From the NCBI GenBank assembly GCA_003141815.1, contig PLNQ01000117.1:3037-37372 (forward strand): 34,336 bases of DNA. The letters are read 5' to 3'. The notes under the pieces are model-generated. The model saw nothing but the letters and a program-made list of their open reading frames with translations, was not told where the DNA came from and did not search any database. Position numbers and translations under genes: made by a program. This DNA comes from Acidimicrobiaceae bacterium (GTDB taxonomy: Bacteria > Actinomycetota > Acidimicrobiia > Acidimicrobiales > RAAP-2). Each line of letters begins with the position of its first letter. Within the stretch, counting starts at the first letter, position 1. Of the stretch, positions 26,494 to 34,336 are shown in pieces.

Positions 26494-27272
26494 ACGTCGT
26501 GGAGACCGGAACCGTCGACGGCGTGATGACAATCACCCTCGACGACCGAGAGCGTCGCAACGCTCTCAGTATTCAACTCCTTCGTGAGCTCATGACCGCA
26601 ATCGATGAAGCGGAGAGGAACGCGGACGTGCGCGTCGTCGTCGTCACGAATCGTGGTTCAACGTTTTGCGCCGGCGCGAATCTGGTCGAACGCTCGAGTC
26701 CCAGCGAACCTGACAGCGAGGACGTCGTCGAGATGAGCGAGATCTTTCGGCGCATTCGCCACTCGCCAAAGCCTTTTGTTGGTCGCCTCGCCGGTCACTG
26801 CGTCGCAGGAGGTGTCGGGCTCGCGGCGGTGATGGATATCTCGGTCGCCATTGACACAGCGAAATTCAGCTTTACGGAAGTTCGACTTGGCGTCGCGCCA
26901 GCGATCATCTCCGTAGTATGCCTACCCAAGATGCGTCTCGCCGACGCGCAGAACGCCTTTCTTCGAGGTAATCGTTTCGCCGCCGAAGAAGCCGCGCGTA
27001 TGGGACTCATTAGCAACGCCGTCCCACCCGAGGACATCGATCACGAGATCAAAGCCATCGTGAACGACCTTCTCGCGGGCGAACCCCACGCCCTAGCCGT
27101 CGCGAAGCAACTCACCACCTCGTTCGGGTCAATGTCAGAAGAAGAGGCGGCCGCCTGGACGGCCCAACTTTCGGACGAGCTCTTCCACAGTGACGAAGCA
27201 CGTGAAGGGATTTCTGCATACTTAGAAAAGCGCCCCGCGTCGTGGGTAAGGAAACTCTCGTCCGACCAATAA
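26490..27272 (+). CDS. Enoyl-CoA hydratase/isomerase, LiuC/AtuE-like
   Basis: 260 residues, crotonase family. LDDRERRNALSIQLLRELMTAI, FCAGANL and HCVAGGVGLAAVMDISVAIDTAKFSFTEVRLGVAPAII are visible. The second catalytic Glu (in FTEVRLG) is present; the first Glu position of rat enoyl-CoA hydratase is Gly here, as in LiuC/AtuE-type 3-methylglutaconyl or isohexenylglutaconyl-CoA hydratases. With the carboxylase this would be the step after carboxylation in a leucine-type or terpenoid pathway (inference). GTG start overlapping the previous gene by 4 nt. Last gene of the operon, 23 bp from the convergent sua5. Confidence 0.9.
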   Translation: MNVVETGTVDGVMTITLDDRERRNALSIQLLRELMTAIDEAERNADVRVVVVTNRGSTFCAGANLVERSSPSEPDSEDVVEMSEIFRRIRHSPKPFVGRLAGHCVAGGVGLAAVMDISVAIDTAKFSFTEVRLGVAPAIISVVCLPKMRLADAQNAFLRGNRFAAEEAARMGLISNAVPPEDIDHEIKAIVNDLLAGEPHALAVAKQLTTSFGSMSEEEAAAWTAQLSDELFHSDEAREGISAYLEKRPASWVRKLSSDQ

Positions 27273-27295
27273 CGCCGCGAGTACTACGCGCGTAC

Positions 27296-27898
27296 CTACG
27301 CGAGAACTCGTCCCACTTCGTCGGCCTTGATGGCGCCGTCGCGAAGGATCTGCCACTCGTTCTCGTGCACTTGAACGACCGTCGAGACGTCCCCGGCGCG
27401 TTCACCCCCGTCGAGGACAGCGTCTAACGTTTCAGTCTCGCCAAAGACGGCGAGGACCTCAGCCGCGTTGTGGCACGGCGGTACCGAGTGTTCATTCGCG
27501 CTCGATACCACCAGCGGCCCGGTCTGCGCCAACACCTCACGCAGTAGCTCGTCATCGGGTAGGCGAAAACCAACCGTGTCGATACCGCTCCCGACACGGC
27601 GCGCCAGTTCAGAAGGAACGTCCACCACGATGGTCAGCGCGCCGGGCCAGAACGCGTCACTGAGCTTGCGCGCGTTCGGTGGCAACGTGACACCCAAGAT
27701 CTCGATCGACGAGATCGCGCCCACGAGTATCGGCAGCGCCACGGTGCTCGGACGGCGCTTCATCGAAAAGACCTTCGCGATCGCGTCATCGTGCTCGAGT
27801 GAGGCCGCGAGCCCGTACACCGTATCGGTCGGCACGGCCACTACCCCACCCTCGTTGAGAAGACGTACGGCTTCGTCGCGATCGACGACGATGCTCAT
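27296..27898 (-). CDS. tsaC: L-threonylcarbamoyladenylate synthase (Sua5/YwlC/TsaC family)
   Basis: 200 residues with PTDTVYGLAASL, KRRPSTVALPILVG, FWPGALTIVV, TVGFRLPDDE and VVSSANEHSVPPC, the standard set for the enzyme making threonylcarbamoyl-AMP for tRNA t6A37. It lacks the extra C-terminal Sua5 domain (about 350 residues in total), so it is the short YrdC/TsaC form. The ATG (27896-27898) overlaps the prmC stop as ATGA, so translation is coupled. The order prfA-prmC-sua5 is conserved in Actinobacteria and elsewhere. Confidence 0.93.
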   Translation of the reverse strand: MSIVVDRDEAVRLLNEGGVVAVPTDTVYGLAASLEHDDAIAKVFSMKRRPSTVALPILVGAISSIEILGVTLPPNARKLSDAFWPGALTIVVDVPSELARRVGSGIDTVGFRLPDDELLREVLAQTGPLVVSSANEHSVPPCHNAAEVLAVFGETETLDAVLDGGERAGDVSTVVQVHENEWQILRDGAIKADEVGRVLA

Positions 27899-28707
27899 CG
27901 ACGCGCCACCATCATTCGTGGATGACCTGCGAGGTCATCGAGGTCGCGCACATCAGAAAAACCCGCGGACCGTGTCGCGCCGATTACCGCGTCACGATGG
28001 GTGTTGGCGTGTTCACAGACGAGCACGCCGCCGGGCTTGAGCCACGTCATCGCTTGGGCGATGATGATCTCGAGGTCGGCGAAGCCCGTCACACCCGACG
28101 CGTCTGGCGCCACGATGGCGCCTCTCGGTTCGTAGCGAAGGACTGGGTCGAGCTCGGCGAACTCCTCGTCACCCACGTAGGGAGGGTTCGCGACGATGAG
28201 ATCGACGCGGGCGTGCAGCGACGGGTCCACGTCGTCGAACCACGACGAGTGAACGAACGTCACCGCGAGCAACTCATGCTTTAGTGCGTTACGTTGCGCG
28301 AGCGCGATCGCGTCGAGCGATTCGTCGACGGCGACCAACGTCGCCGCGACGCCGAGCGTGCGAAGTTCGTCGAGCAGAGCGAGTCCGATGGCGCCCGATC
28401 CACAGCCGAGATCCATGATGAGCGGTTCGCTGATGTCCGTGCGAAGAATCTCCGTGAGTGCTACAGAGACCAACTCCTCGCTCTCGGGGCGAGGGATGAG
28501 GACCCGTTCGTCGACGTCGAGGTCGAGTGAGCAGAAGGGCCAGTGGCCAATGACGTACTGCAAAGGCTCTCCGTCACGGCGCCGCCGAGCGGCTGCCTGA
28601 AGGGCCTCGTCGTTCGAGCCGAACTCTTCGACGAGCCAGCGAGCTTCTCGCCGATCGAGACCGCCTTGGACGAGCTCGGTCACGGACTCAGCGTTAACGT
28701 CCGTCAC
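27895..28707 (-). CDS. prmC: Peptide chain release factor N5-glutamine methyltransferase
   Basis: 270 residues. An N-terminal helical domain precedes a SAM-dependent methyltransferase fold with DLGCGSGAIGLA (99-110) and the substrate-Gln-binding NPPY (174-177, in VANPPYVGDEEFAELDP). It methylates the Gln of the GGQ motif in release factors, whose gene prfA lies immediately upstream. GTG start at 28707 overlaps the end of prfA by 14 nt. Confidence 0.95.
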   Translation of the reverse strand: MTDVNAESVTELVQGGLDRREARWLVEEFGSNDEALQAAARRRRDGEPLQYVIGHWPFCSLDLDVDERVLIPRPESEELVSVALTEILRTDISEPLIMDLGCGSGAIGLALLDELRTLGVAATLVAVDESLDAIALAQRNALKHELLAVTFVHSSWFDDVDPSLHARVDLIVANPPYVGDEEFAELDPVLRYEPRGAIVAPDASGVTGFADLEIIIAQAMTWLKPGGVLVCEHANTHRDAVIGATRSAGFSDVRDLDDLAGHPRMMVARR

Positions 28708-29773
28708 TCTCGGCCAACTGGCGCGCTCGCTTGTCCGCCAAGAGCGCGTCGACGTAGGGATCGAGGTCGCCCGCCAGCACCGCGTCGAGCGAATAGTTCG
28801 TCAAATTGATCCGGTGGTCGGTGACCCGGTTCTCCTTGAAGTTATAGGTGCGAATCTTCTCACTTCGCCCACCACTACCCAGCTGCGATCGCTTGAGATC
28901 ACCGAGTTCACTGGCCTGGGCGTCCTGGGCGGCCTTCAAGAGCCGAGCGCGCAGAACGATGAGGGCCTTTGCGCGATTCTGAATCTGACTCTTCTCGTCT
29001 TGCATCGAGACCACGATGCCAGTGGGCAAGTGGGTGATGCGAACGGCCGAGTCGGTCGTGTTCACGCTCTGGCCGCCGGGGCCCGACGAGCGATAGACGT
29101 CGATCTTGAGATCGTTTGTGTTGATGTCGACGTCGACCTCTTCGGCCTCGGGCAGTACCGACACCGTCGCGGACGACGTGTGCACGCGACCCTTGGCTTC
29201 GGTGACCGGAACACGTTGTACGCGGTGCACGCCGGCTTCAAACTCAAGGCGCGCCCACGCGTCGTCACCCTTGATGAGGTAGATCGCCTCGTCGAGGCCG
29301 CCCTGGTCGGACTCGCGCTCTTCGATGACCTCGAGTTTCCAACCGCGCGCCGCCGCGTAGCGGCGATACATCTCGGCGAGGTCCGCCGCAAAGAGATTGG
29401 CTTCTTCGCCACCTTCGGCGCCGCGAATCTCCAAGATGACGCTTCGACCTTCGTTGGGGTCGTGGGGAAGCAGGAGTGTTTCCAGTTCGAGTTCGAGTGC
29501 GGCGATACGTTCTTCGGCGGCATTGACCTCTTCGCGCCAGGACTCTCGATCAGCACCCTCGGTCTCGTTGAACATCTCACGGGCCGTGGCCAGGTCGTCG
29601 CGCGCGCCCTGTAAGTCGACCCAGGCGACGTTGATCTCACTGAGTTCTTTGTGACGGCGCGAAAGGTCACGCAGACGCGTGAGGTCGCTGGCGACGTCGG
29701 GTTCCGAGAGCTGGGCCTCTACGGAGTAAAACTCACTCTGAAGGACGTTCAGCGTCTCGTCGATGGAGCGCAC
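28694..29773 (-). CDS. prfA: Peptide chain release factor 1
   Basis: 359 residues, full length. The GGQ motif of the peptidyl-transferase centre is at 233-235 (SSGPGGQSVN), and the stop-codon recognition tripeptide reads PVT (189-191), of the PxT type that marks RF1 (UAA/UAG reading). Charged coiled-coil N-terminal domain. GTG start, 24 nt downstream of rpmE. The presence of a PxT rather than an SPF motif excludes RF2. Confidence 0.96.
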   Translation of the reverse strand: MRSIDETLNVLQSEFYSVEAQLSEPDVASDLTRLRDLSRRHKELSEINVAWVDLQGARDDLATAREMFNETEGADRESWREEVNAAEERIAALELELETLLLPHDPNEGRSVILEIRGAEGGEEANLFAADLAEMYRRYAAARGWKLEVIEERESDQGGLDEAIYLIKGDDAWARLEFEAGVHRVQRVPVTEAKGRVHTSSATVSVLPEAEEVDVDINTNDLKIDVYRSSGPGGQSVNTTDSAVRITHLPTGIVVSMQDEKSQIQNRAKALIVLRARLLKAAQDAQASELGDLKRSQLGSGGRSEKIRTYNFKENRVTDHRINLTNYSLDAVLAGDLDPYVDALLADKRARQLAESDGR

Positions 29774-29797
29774 AAAACTCGCTGAGCGCTCGAGGAC

Positions 29798-30022
29798 CTA
29801 AGCCTTCGGCGCGCGCGCCTTCGTCTTTTGTGCGTAACGGCGCTGAAAGCGCTCGACGCGGCCACCGGTGTCGACGAGCTTCTGCTTGCCGGTAAAGAAG
29901 GGGTGGCATTCGTTGCAGAGCTCAATGCGGATCGACGACTTGGTCGATTCGGTCGTAAAGGTGTTGCCGCACGAGCAAGTAACGCTTGCTTCTCCGTAAG
30001 TGGGGTGGATATCTGGCTTCAT
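29798..30022 (-). CDS. rpmE: Ribosomal protein L31, zinc-binding form
   Basis: 74 residues, beginning [10 protein letters not shown]. Four Cys (16, 18, 36, 39) in CSC and CNEC give the zinc site of the C+ type; its loss in C- paralogs marks zinc-starved ribosomes, so this is the zinc-replete copy. AAGGAG lies 4 nt before the ATG. It lies between rho and prfA, as in mycobacteria. Confidence 0.95.
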   Translation of the reverse strand: MKPDIHPTYGEASVTCSCGNTFTTESTKSSIRIELCNECHPFFTGKQKLVDTGGRVERFQRRYAQKTKARAPKA

Positions 30023-30059
30023 GATGCTCCTTCGTGCGAAGAGTGAGTTTAGCGGGAAA

Positions 30060-31673
30060 TTAGTTGGTCGGCGCCGGGCCCCGGGCGATCTCGGCCAGGA
30101 ACTCGTCGTTTGACTTGGTGGATTTGAGCTTGTCGATCAAGAGTTCGAGTCCCGCGGCGTCGCGGCCCTCGGCGGCCAGACCGTTCAAGACGCGGCGCAA
30201 CTTCCATACCTGCGGCAGCGCTTCGGGGCTGAAGAGCAGTTCTTCTTTTCTGGTCGACGAGCCGTTCACGTCAATGGCCGGGTAGAGACGGCGCTCGGCC
30301 AAACGACGGTCGAGGCGAAGTTCCATGTTGCCGGTCCCCTTGAACTCTTCGAAGATAACTTCGTCCATCTTCGAACCCGTTTCGACGAGGGCACTCGCGA
30401 GAATGGTGAGCGATCCCCCCTCTTCGATGTTGCGGGCCGCACCGAAGAACTTCTTGGGCGGGTACAGGGCACCCGAGTCCACACCACCGGACATGATGCG
30501 TCCGGTCGCGGGCGCGGCCAAGTTGTAGGCGCGCGCGAGGCGCGTGATGCCGTCGAGGATGATCACGACGTCGCGGCCCTGCTCGACGAGGCGCTTCGCG
30601 CGCTCGATGCAGAGCTCGGCCACGTGAGTGTGCTCCTCGGCCGGACGGTCGAAGGTCGATGAGATGACTTCACCCTGGACGCTTCGACGGATGTCGGTGA
30701 CCTCTTCGGGACGCTCGTCCACGAGGAGCACCATCAGGTGGACCTCGGGATTGTTCACTTCGATCGACTGGGCGATCTGCTTCATGATCGTCGTCTTACC
30801 GGCCTTGGGGGGCGAGACGATGAGTCCGCGCTGGCCCTTGCCAATAGGCGACAAGAGGTCGACGATGCGTGGAGTGAGGTCGAGCTTGCCCTCGTTGGTT
30901 TCGAGGTTCAACTTCTCGTCGGGAAAGAGGGGCGTCAAGTCCTCGAAGCGCGGACGCAGACGCGCGACTTCGGGGTCGACGCCCGCAACGGTGTCGACGC
31001 GCAACAGCGCCGGGTACTTCTCGTTCGAGGCGGCCGGTCGAAAACCGCCAACAATGGTGTCGCCCTTACGGAGGTGGTAACGACGAACTTGGTTGATGGA
31101 GACGTAGACGTCATTAGGCGACGCGTGGTAGCCCTTGGTACGCAAGAAGCCGTAGCCGTCGTCGCGTAGATCGAGCAGACCTTCGACTTCGACGAGATCG
31201 CCCGCGTAGGGTTGATCGGCGTTGGGCATGGAGTCACCCGTAAAACGCTCGCGACCGTTTCGATTGCGACGATTGCGACGACTGCGATTATTCGTGTCGT
31301 TCGAGAACTCCCGGGGCTGACGTTCAGGTCGTGTCTGGGTGAACGGACGGGCCGTGGGTCGCTCCGACGGCGCGACGGCTTCGGAGACGGGGGGTTCACT
31401 CTGGGTAGTCTTTTCGACCTTGGTGTCGGCGTCGAACTCACCGATTAGGTCTTCGAAGTCATCGTCGGGAGTGGCGACGGTGCGACGAGAGCGCACGGCA
31501 CGAGTCGTAGGGGTACTTGAGACCTCGGGTGTTTCGCCCATGATGGCCTCGATGAGTGCGGCTTTGGTGGCGCGGGTCGATGCCTCAACGCCCTTTACTT
31601 TGGCGATCGTTTGGAGATCTTCGCGAGTTTTGGACTCGAGATCCGAACGGTCTGGAGAAGGCTTAATAGCCAT
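30060..31673 (-). CDS. rho: Transcription termination factor Rho
   Basis: 537 residues. An N-terminal SAP-like helix-extended-loop-helix (about 15-47) leads into a low-complexity acidic/Pro-rich linker (48-125) and a basic Arg/Asn-rich patch (about 129-143), typical of actinobacterial Rho. The RNA-binding cold-shock-like domain is at about 158-230 (GYGFLRT). The ATPase has SPPKAGKT (287-294) and [19 protein letters not shown] text. The frame is open up to 31787 but begins with [10 protein letters not shown] at ATG 31673, supported by AAAGGA 7 nt upstream. A promoter with a leader of about 107 nt lies upstream. Confidence 0.96.
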   Translation of the reverse strand: MAIKPSPDRSDLESKTREDLQTIAKVKGVEASTRATKAALIEAIMGETPEVSSTPTTRAVRSRRTVATPDDDFEDLIGEFDADTKVEKTTQSEPPVSEAVAPSERPTARPFTQTRPERQPREFSNDTNNRSRRNRRNRNGRERFTGDSMPNADQPYAGDLVEVEGLLDLRDDGYGFLRTKGYHASPNDVYVSINQVRRYHLRKGDTIVGGFRPAASNEKYPALLRVDTVAGVDPEVARLRPRFEDLTPLFPDEKLNLETNEGKLDLTPRIVDLLSPIGKGQRGLIVSPPKAGKTTIMKQIAQSIEVNNPEVHLMVLLVDERPEEVTDIRRSVQGEVISSTFDRPAEEHTHVAELCIERAKRLVEQGRDVVIILDGITRLARAYNLAAPATGRIMSGGVDSGALYPPKKFFGAARNIEEGGSLTILASALVETGSKMDEVIFEEFKGTGNMELRLDRRLAERRLYPAIDVNGSSTRKEELLFSPEALPQVWKLRRVLNGLAAEGRDAAGLELLIDKLKSTKSNDEFLAEIARGPAPTN

Positions 31674-31786
31674 GCATGATCCTTTCACGCCGCCCGCAAC
31701 GATACGTCGGGTGGAGAAGAAAATCGGGAAATGTCGTCTCGGAAGAGATTCCTTACGTCGGTACAACCGAACGGACGACAACCACA

Positions 31787-31815
31787 AGTGTAGCCGACGT
31801 CGCGAACAAAGTAAA
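31787..31815 (-). promoter_or_regulatory. Putative rho promoter
   Basis: On the minus strand TTTACT (31810-31815) and TACACT (31787-31792) are 17 nt apart. It begins 6 nt from the thrC stop codon. Predicted transcription start near 31780, so the rho mRNA would have a leader of about 107 nt, consistent with the long autoregulatory leaders known for rho in several bacteria. No clear terminator hairpin follows thrC. Confidence 0.5.
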
Positions 31816-31820
31816 CAAAC

Positions 31821-32858
31821 CTAGGAAAGCTTGGCCAAGAGTGCACTCAGTGACGCGTCCACGACGTCGGGCGACGCACTCGATCCTACGGCCGTGTCCG
31901 GATCCTTCAGACCATTACCCGTCAAGACGCACACCACCGTCGAACCCTTAGGGACGCCGAACTTCAACAGTCCCGCCACTGACGCGGCCGACGCTGGTTC
32001 ACAGAATACGGACTCGTGTCGCGCGACGTAATGATAGGCGTCGAGAATTTCCTCATCGGTGACGGCGCGGATGTCGCCGAGGGACTCGTGAATCACCTCG
32101 AGGGCCGGCACCCAGCTCGCGGGGTTACCAATGCGAATGGCCGTGGCGATCGTTTCAGGGTTGGCGACGGGATGGCCGAGCACGATCGGTGCGGCACCGG
32201 CCGCTTGGAACCCCCACATTTTGGGAAGTGTCGAACAGCGTTTGGCGAAGTGGTACTGAGTGAATCCCCGCCAATAGGCGGTGATGTTCCCGGCGTTACC
32301 CACGGGGATCGAGAGGATGTCGGGAGCCTTACCCAAGACGTCGACGATCTCGAAAGCGCCGGTCTTTTGGCCCTCGATGCGGTCGGGGTTGATTGAGTTC
32401 ACGATCGTGATGGGTAGGTGTTGTGTGAGTTCTCGTGCCAAGTTAAGAGCTTGATCGAAGTTGCCACGAATCTGAAGAACCTGAGCGCCGTAGATGATTG
32501 CTTGCGCCAGTTTGCCCAGCGAGATCTTGCCCTCGGGAACGAGGACGACACAGTCCATGTTGGCCTTGGCCGCGTACGCCGCGGCCGCCGCCGACGTGTT
32601 GCCCGTCGAACCGCAAATCACCGTCTTCGCGCCCTGCGCCTTCGCTTTAGTGATCGCCATGGTCATGCCGCGATCCTTGAACGATCCTGAGGGGTTCATT
32701 CCCTCGCACTTCAGCCATACGTCGGCTTCGAGTCGTTCCGAGAGTCGATCGGCGTGCAGCAGCGGCGTGTTCCCCTCTTGCAGGGTGACGACGTCGTGAA
32801 TACCGTCGAGATCGAGCCAATCGGCATACTCCTTCAGCAGTCCTTGCCAACCGGTCAC
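31821..32858 (-). CDS. thrC: Threonine synthase
   Basis: 345 residues, short (actinobacterial/plant-like) class. PLP lysine in [11 protein letters not shown], then [16 protein letters not shown], the phosphate-binding [13 protein letters not shown], and [12 protein letters not shown] near the C-terminus. Converts O-phosphohomoserine to threonine. GTG start overlaps the hom stop as GTGA. No thrB is found between it and rho, so homoserine kinase must lie elsewhere. Confidence 0.95.
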   Translation of the reverse strand: MTGWQGLLKEYADWLDLDGIHDVVTLQEGNTPLLHADRLSERLEADVWLKCEGMNPSGSFKDRGMTMAITKAKAQGAKTVICGSTGNTSAAAAAYAAKANMDCVVLVPEGKISLGKLAQAIIYGAQVLQIRGNFDQALNLARELTQHLPITIVNSINPDRIEGQKTGAFEIVDVLGKAPDILSIPVGNAGNITAYWRGFTQYHFAKRCSTLPKMWGFQAAGAAPIVLGHPVANPETIATAIRIGNPASWVPALEVIHESLGDIRAVTDEEILDAYHYVARHESVFCEPASAASVAGLLKFGVPKGSTVVCVLTGNGLKDPDTAVGSSASPDVVDASLSALLAKLS

Positions 32859-34153
32859 TCAAAACTCCCGTCGATAACTCGAATGCAAGCGCCGACGGAC
32901 TCGACCGAATCGGACGCCGCCAATTCGTCCACGGTGGCGAAGACGTCGGCACTGATCGCGTGGTGCGTCAAAAACGAAAGCCGGGCCTCGTCGCCAAACC
33001 CCTCTTGTTCCATGGAGCGAATCGAGACGTCGTGACGACCAAAGACGCCGGCGACTTCCGCCAAAACCCCGGGACGGTCCAATACGTCGATGCTGAGATA
33101 GAACACGCTCGATAACGCGCCGCCCGGCACGTAGTGCAGCGAAGTGTCACCAGTAAAGGGGATGTCGTGGCGACCGCTGACCTTATTTCTGGCCGCGTCG
33201 AGGACGTCACCGAGGACGGCCGTCGCGGTCGGTTCGCCGCCCGCGCCCTGACCGAGCCACATAAGCGGACCGCTCTTCACCCCTTCGATAAAGACGGCGT
33301 TCATCGCGCCGTTCACCGAGGCGAGAGGGTGGCGCAAGGGCACCATGGCCGGGTGCGCTCGGCGCGAGACGCCCGAGTCACCCACGCGCTCGGCGACGCC
33401 GAGCAGTTTGATGACGTAGCCCGAGCGACGCGCGAACTCCACGTCGAGCGCGCGAATTCCCGTGATGCCTTCACGGTCGATCTCCTCGCCACTGAGACGG
33501 GTGCCGAAGGCGAGCGTGGAGAGTATTTGCACTTTTGCCGCCGCGTCGTAACCCTCGACGTCAGCGCTCGGATCAGCTTCGGCGTAACCGAGTGACTGCG
33601 CCTCGGCGAGGGCGCTTTCGTAATCACTCCCCTCGCTCGTCATCTTCGTGAGGATGTAGTTCGTCGTGCCATTCACGATGCCCATCACCCGATTAATGCG
33701 TTCGCCCGCGAGTGAACTACGCAGGGCTCGAAGGATGGGGATCGCCCCGCCGACGGCCGCTTCGTAGAAGAGATCGGCACCATTTTCGTTGGCGAGTTGG
33801 GCCAACTGTGTGCCACTTTCGGCCATGAGCGCCTTGTTGGCGGTAACCACGGAAACGCCCAACTTGAGTGCCGATTCGAGGTAGGTGCGACACGGTTCCA
33901 CGCCGCCAGCGACTTCGACGAGCACGTCGAGGTCGTTCGCGATGAGCGCGTCGACGTCCGTGGTGAGCAGTGTGTCGTCAATACCGGGATGGGGCTTCTT
34001 CGTGTCACGCACCGCAACACCCACGAGTTCCAGCGGAGCTGTCGCGCCGTCCACGAGGGCCGCGTGGCGAGCGGGGTCGGTGAGGAGTTGCACGAGGGCC
34101 GTGCCGACGAAACCACCGCCGATCACGCCAACTCTAACGACCGGTATCTCCAT
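32855..34153 (-). CDS. hom: Homoserine dehydrogenase with C-terminal ACT domain
   Basis: 432 residues. NAD(P)-binding GVIGGGFVG at the N-terminus, [10 protein letters not shown], the catalytic-domain stretch [19 protein letters not shown], and [27 protein letters not shown]. The C-terminal ACT domain (about 350-430, [25 protein letters not shown]) probably gives threonine feedback control. Reduces aspartate-semialdehyde to homoserine. The ATG at 34153 is taken over the TTG three bases earlier; TAGCCT 6 nt upstream suggests a leaderless start. 37 bp after lysA. Confidence 0.95.
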   Translation of the reverse strand: MEIPVVRVGVIGGGFVGTALVQLLTDPARHAALVDGATAPLELVGVAVRDTKKPHPGIDDTLLTTDVDALIANDLDVLVEVAGGVEPCRTYLESALKLGVSVVTANKALMAESGTQLAQLANENGADLFYEAAVGGAIPILRALRSSLAGERINRVMGIVNGTTNYILTKMTSEGSDYESALAEAQSLGYAEADPSADVEGYDAAAKVQILSTLAFGTRLSGEEIDREGITGIRALDVEFARRSGYVIKLLGVAERVGDSGVSRRAHPAMVPLRHPLASVNGAMNAVFIEGVKSGPLMWLGQGAGGEPTATAVLGDVLDAARNKVSGRHDIPFTGDTSLHYVPGGALSSVFYLSIDVLDRPGVLAEVAGVFGRHDVSIRSMEQEGFGDEARLSFLTHHAISADVFATVDELAASDSVESVGACIRVIDGSFE

Positions 34154-34159
34154 CAAACA

Positions 34160-34165
34160 AGGCTA
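34160..34165 (-). promoter_or_regulatory. Putative -10 box for hom
   Basis: TAGCCT on the minus strand, separated by exactly 6 nt from the hom ATG (34151-34153). No ribosome binding site and no good -35. This fits leaderless transcription, although readthrough from lysA is equally possible. Confidence 0.33.
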
Positions 34166-34190
34166 ACCCACGCTTGACGCTGATTCGTTT

Positions 34191-34336
34191 TCACACTTCG
34201 AGTCGCGCGAGATCGTCGAACGTCTCACGTCGAAGAACCTCACGCGCTTGACCATCGCGAACAAAAATGACGGCCGGCCGGGGTACCCGGTTGTAGTTCG
34301 ATGCCATGGAGTAGCCGTACGCACCCGTCACCGGCG
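34191..34336 (-). CDS. lysA: Diaminopimelate decarboxylase, C-terminal fragment
   Basis: The last 48 codons or so of a gene cut by the right edge. The translation reads [22 protein letters not shown] followed by a short charged tail and TGA at 34191-34193. The [12 protein letters not shown] stretch is the conserved C-terminal signature of PLP-dependent diaminopimelate decarboxylase, which makes lysine for protein and peptidoglycan. Position before hom agrees with actinobacterial gene order. Confidence 0.88.
   Translation of the reverse strand, partial: PVTGAYGYSMASNYNRVPRPAVIFVRDGQAREVLRRETFDDLARLEV

Overview
The window reads as a chromosomal segment of a moderately high-GC actinobacterium. 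Taxonomy is inferred from gene order only. The right half carries lysA-hom-thrC-rho-rpmE-prfA-prmC-sua5, and further left wecA followed by the F1Fo ATP synthase operon. This is the classic actinobacterial arrangement; the rpiB-glyA pair before wecA and a MurA with Asp at the catalytic Cys position also fit, possibly class Acidimicrobiia. No rRNA, tRNA, CRISPR array, insertion sequence or phage gene was seen.

Layout. 1-4105 is a sugar region: a family-5 ABC solute-binding protein (cut by the left edge), a SIS-domain sugar-phosphate protein resembling NagB-II, a zinc-motif-less ROK kinase and a divergent MFS sugar-type transporter. Together they suggest uptake and phosphorylation of an amino sugar or related sugar. 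4154-5182 encodes a secreted protein made almost wholly of seven 44-residue repeats. 5446-8119 is a tightly overlapping murA-meaB-small membrane protein operon, divergent from glpX (class II fructose-1,6-bisphosphatase) and a CBS-domain protein. 9739-17229 is the complete ATP synthase operon (atpZ, I, B, E, F, H, A, G, D, C), preceded by wecA, glyA and rpiB on the same strand. 20326-27272 is a plus-strand five-gene operon: acyl-CoA carboxylase beta and alpha subunits, an AtuA-like protein, a TIGR03084-type protein and an enoyl-CoA hydratase. It interrupts an otherwise minus-strand housekeeping series and probably carboxylates and hydrates a branched or terpenoid acyl-CoA. 27296-34336 is the translation, termination and aspartate-family block.

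The points most worth following are: a delta subunit (AtpH) with a gapless tandem duplication of its N-terminal domain; an AtpE with Met at the position equivalent to mycobacterial Ala63 (bedaquiline site); MurA with Asp119 in place of the fosfomycin-reactive Cys; a promoter with a perfect 15-bp palindrome filling its spacer before the solute-binding protein gene; a recurring -10 hexamer placed exactly 6 nt before the start codon at five gene starts (leaderless transcription); a strong stem-loop between atpE and atpF; and the carboxylase operon inserted between sua5 and rpiB. No wholly novel multi-gene system could be demonstrated from sequence reading alone.
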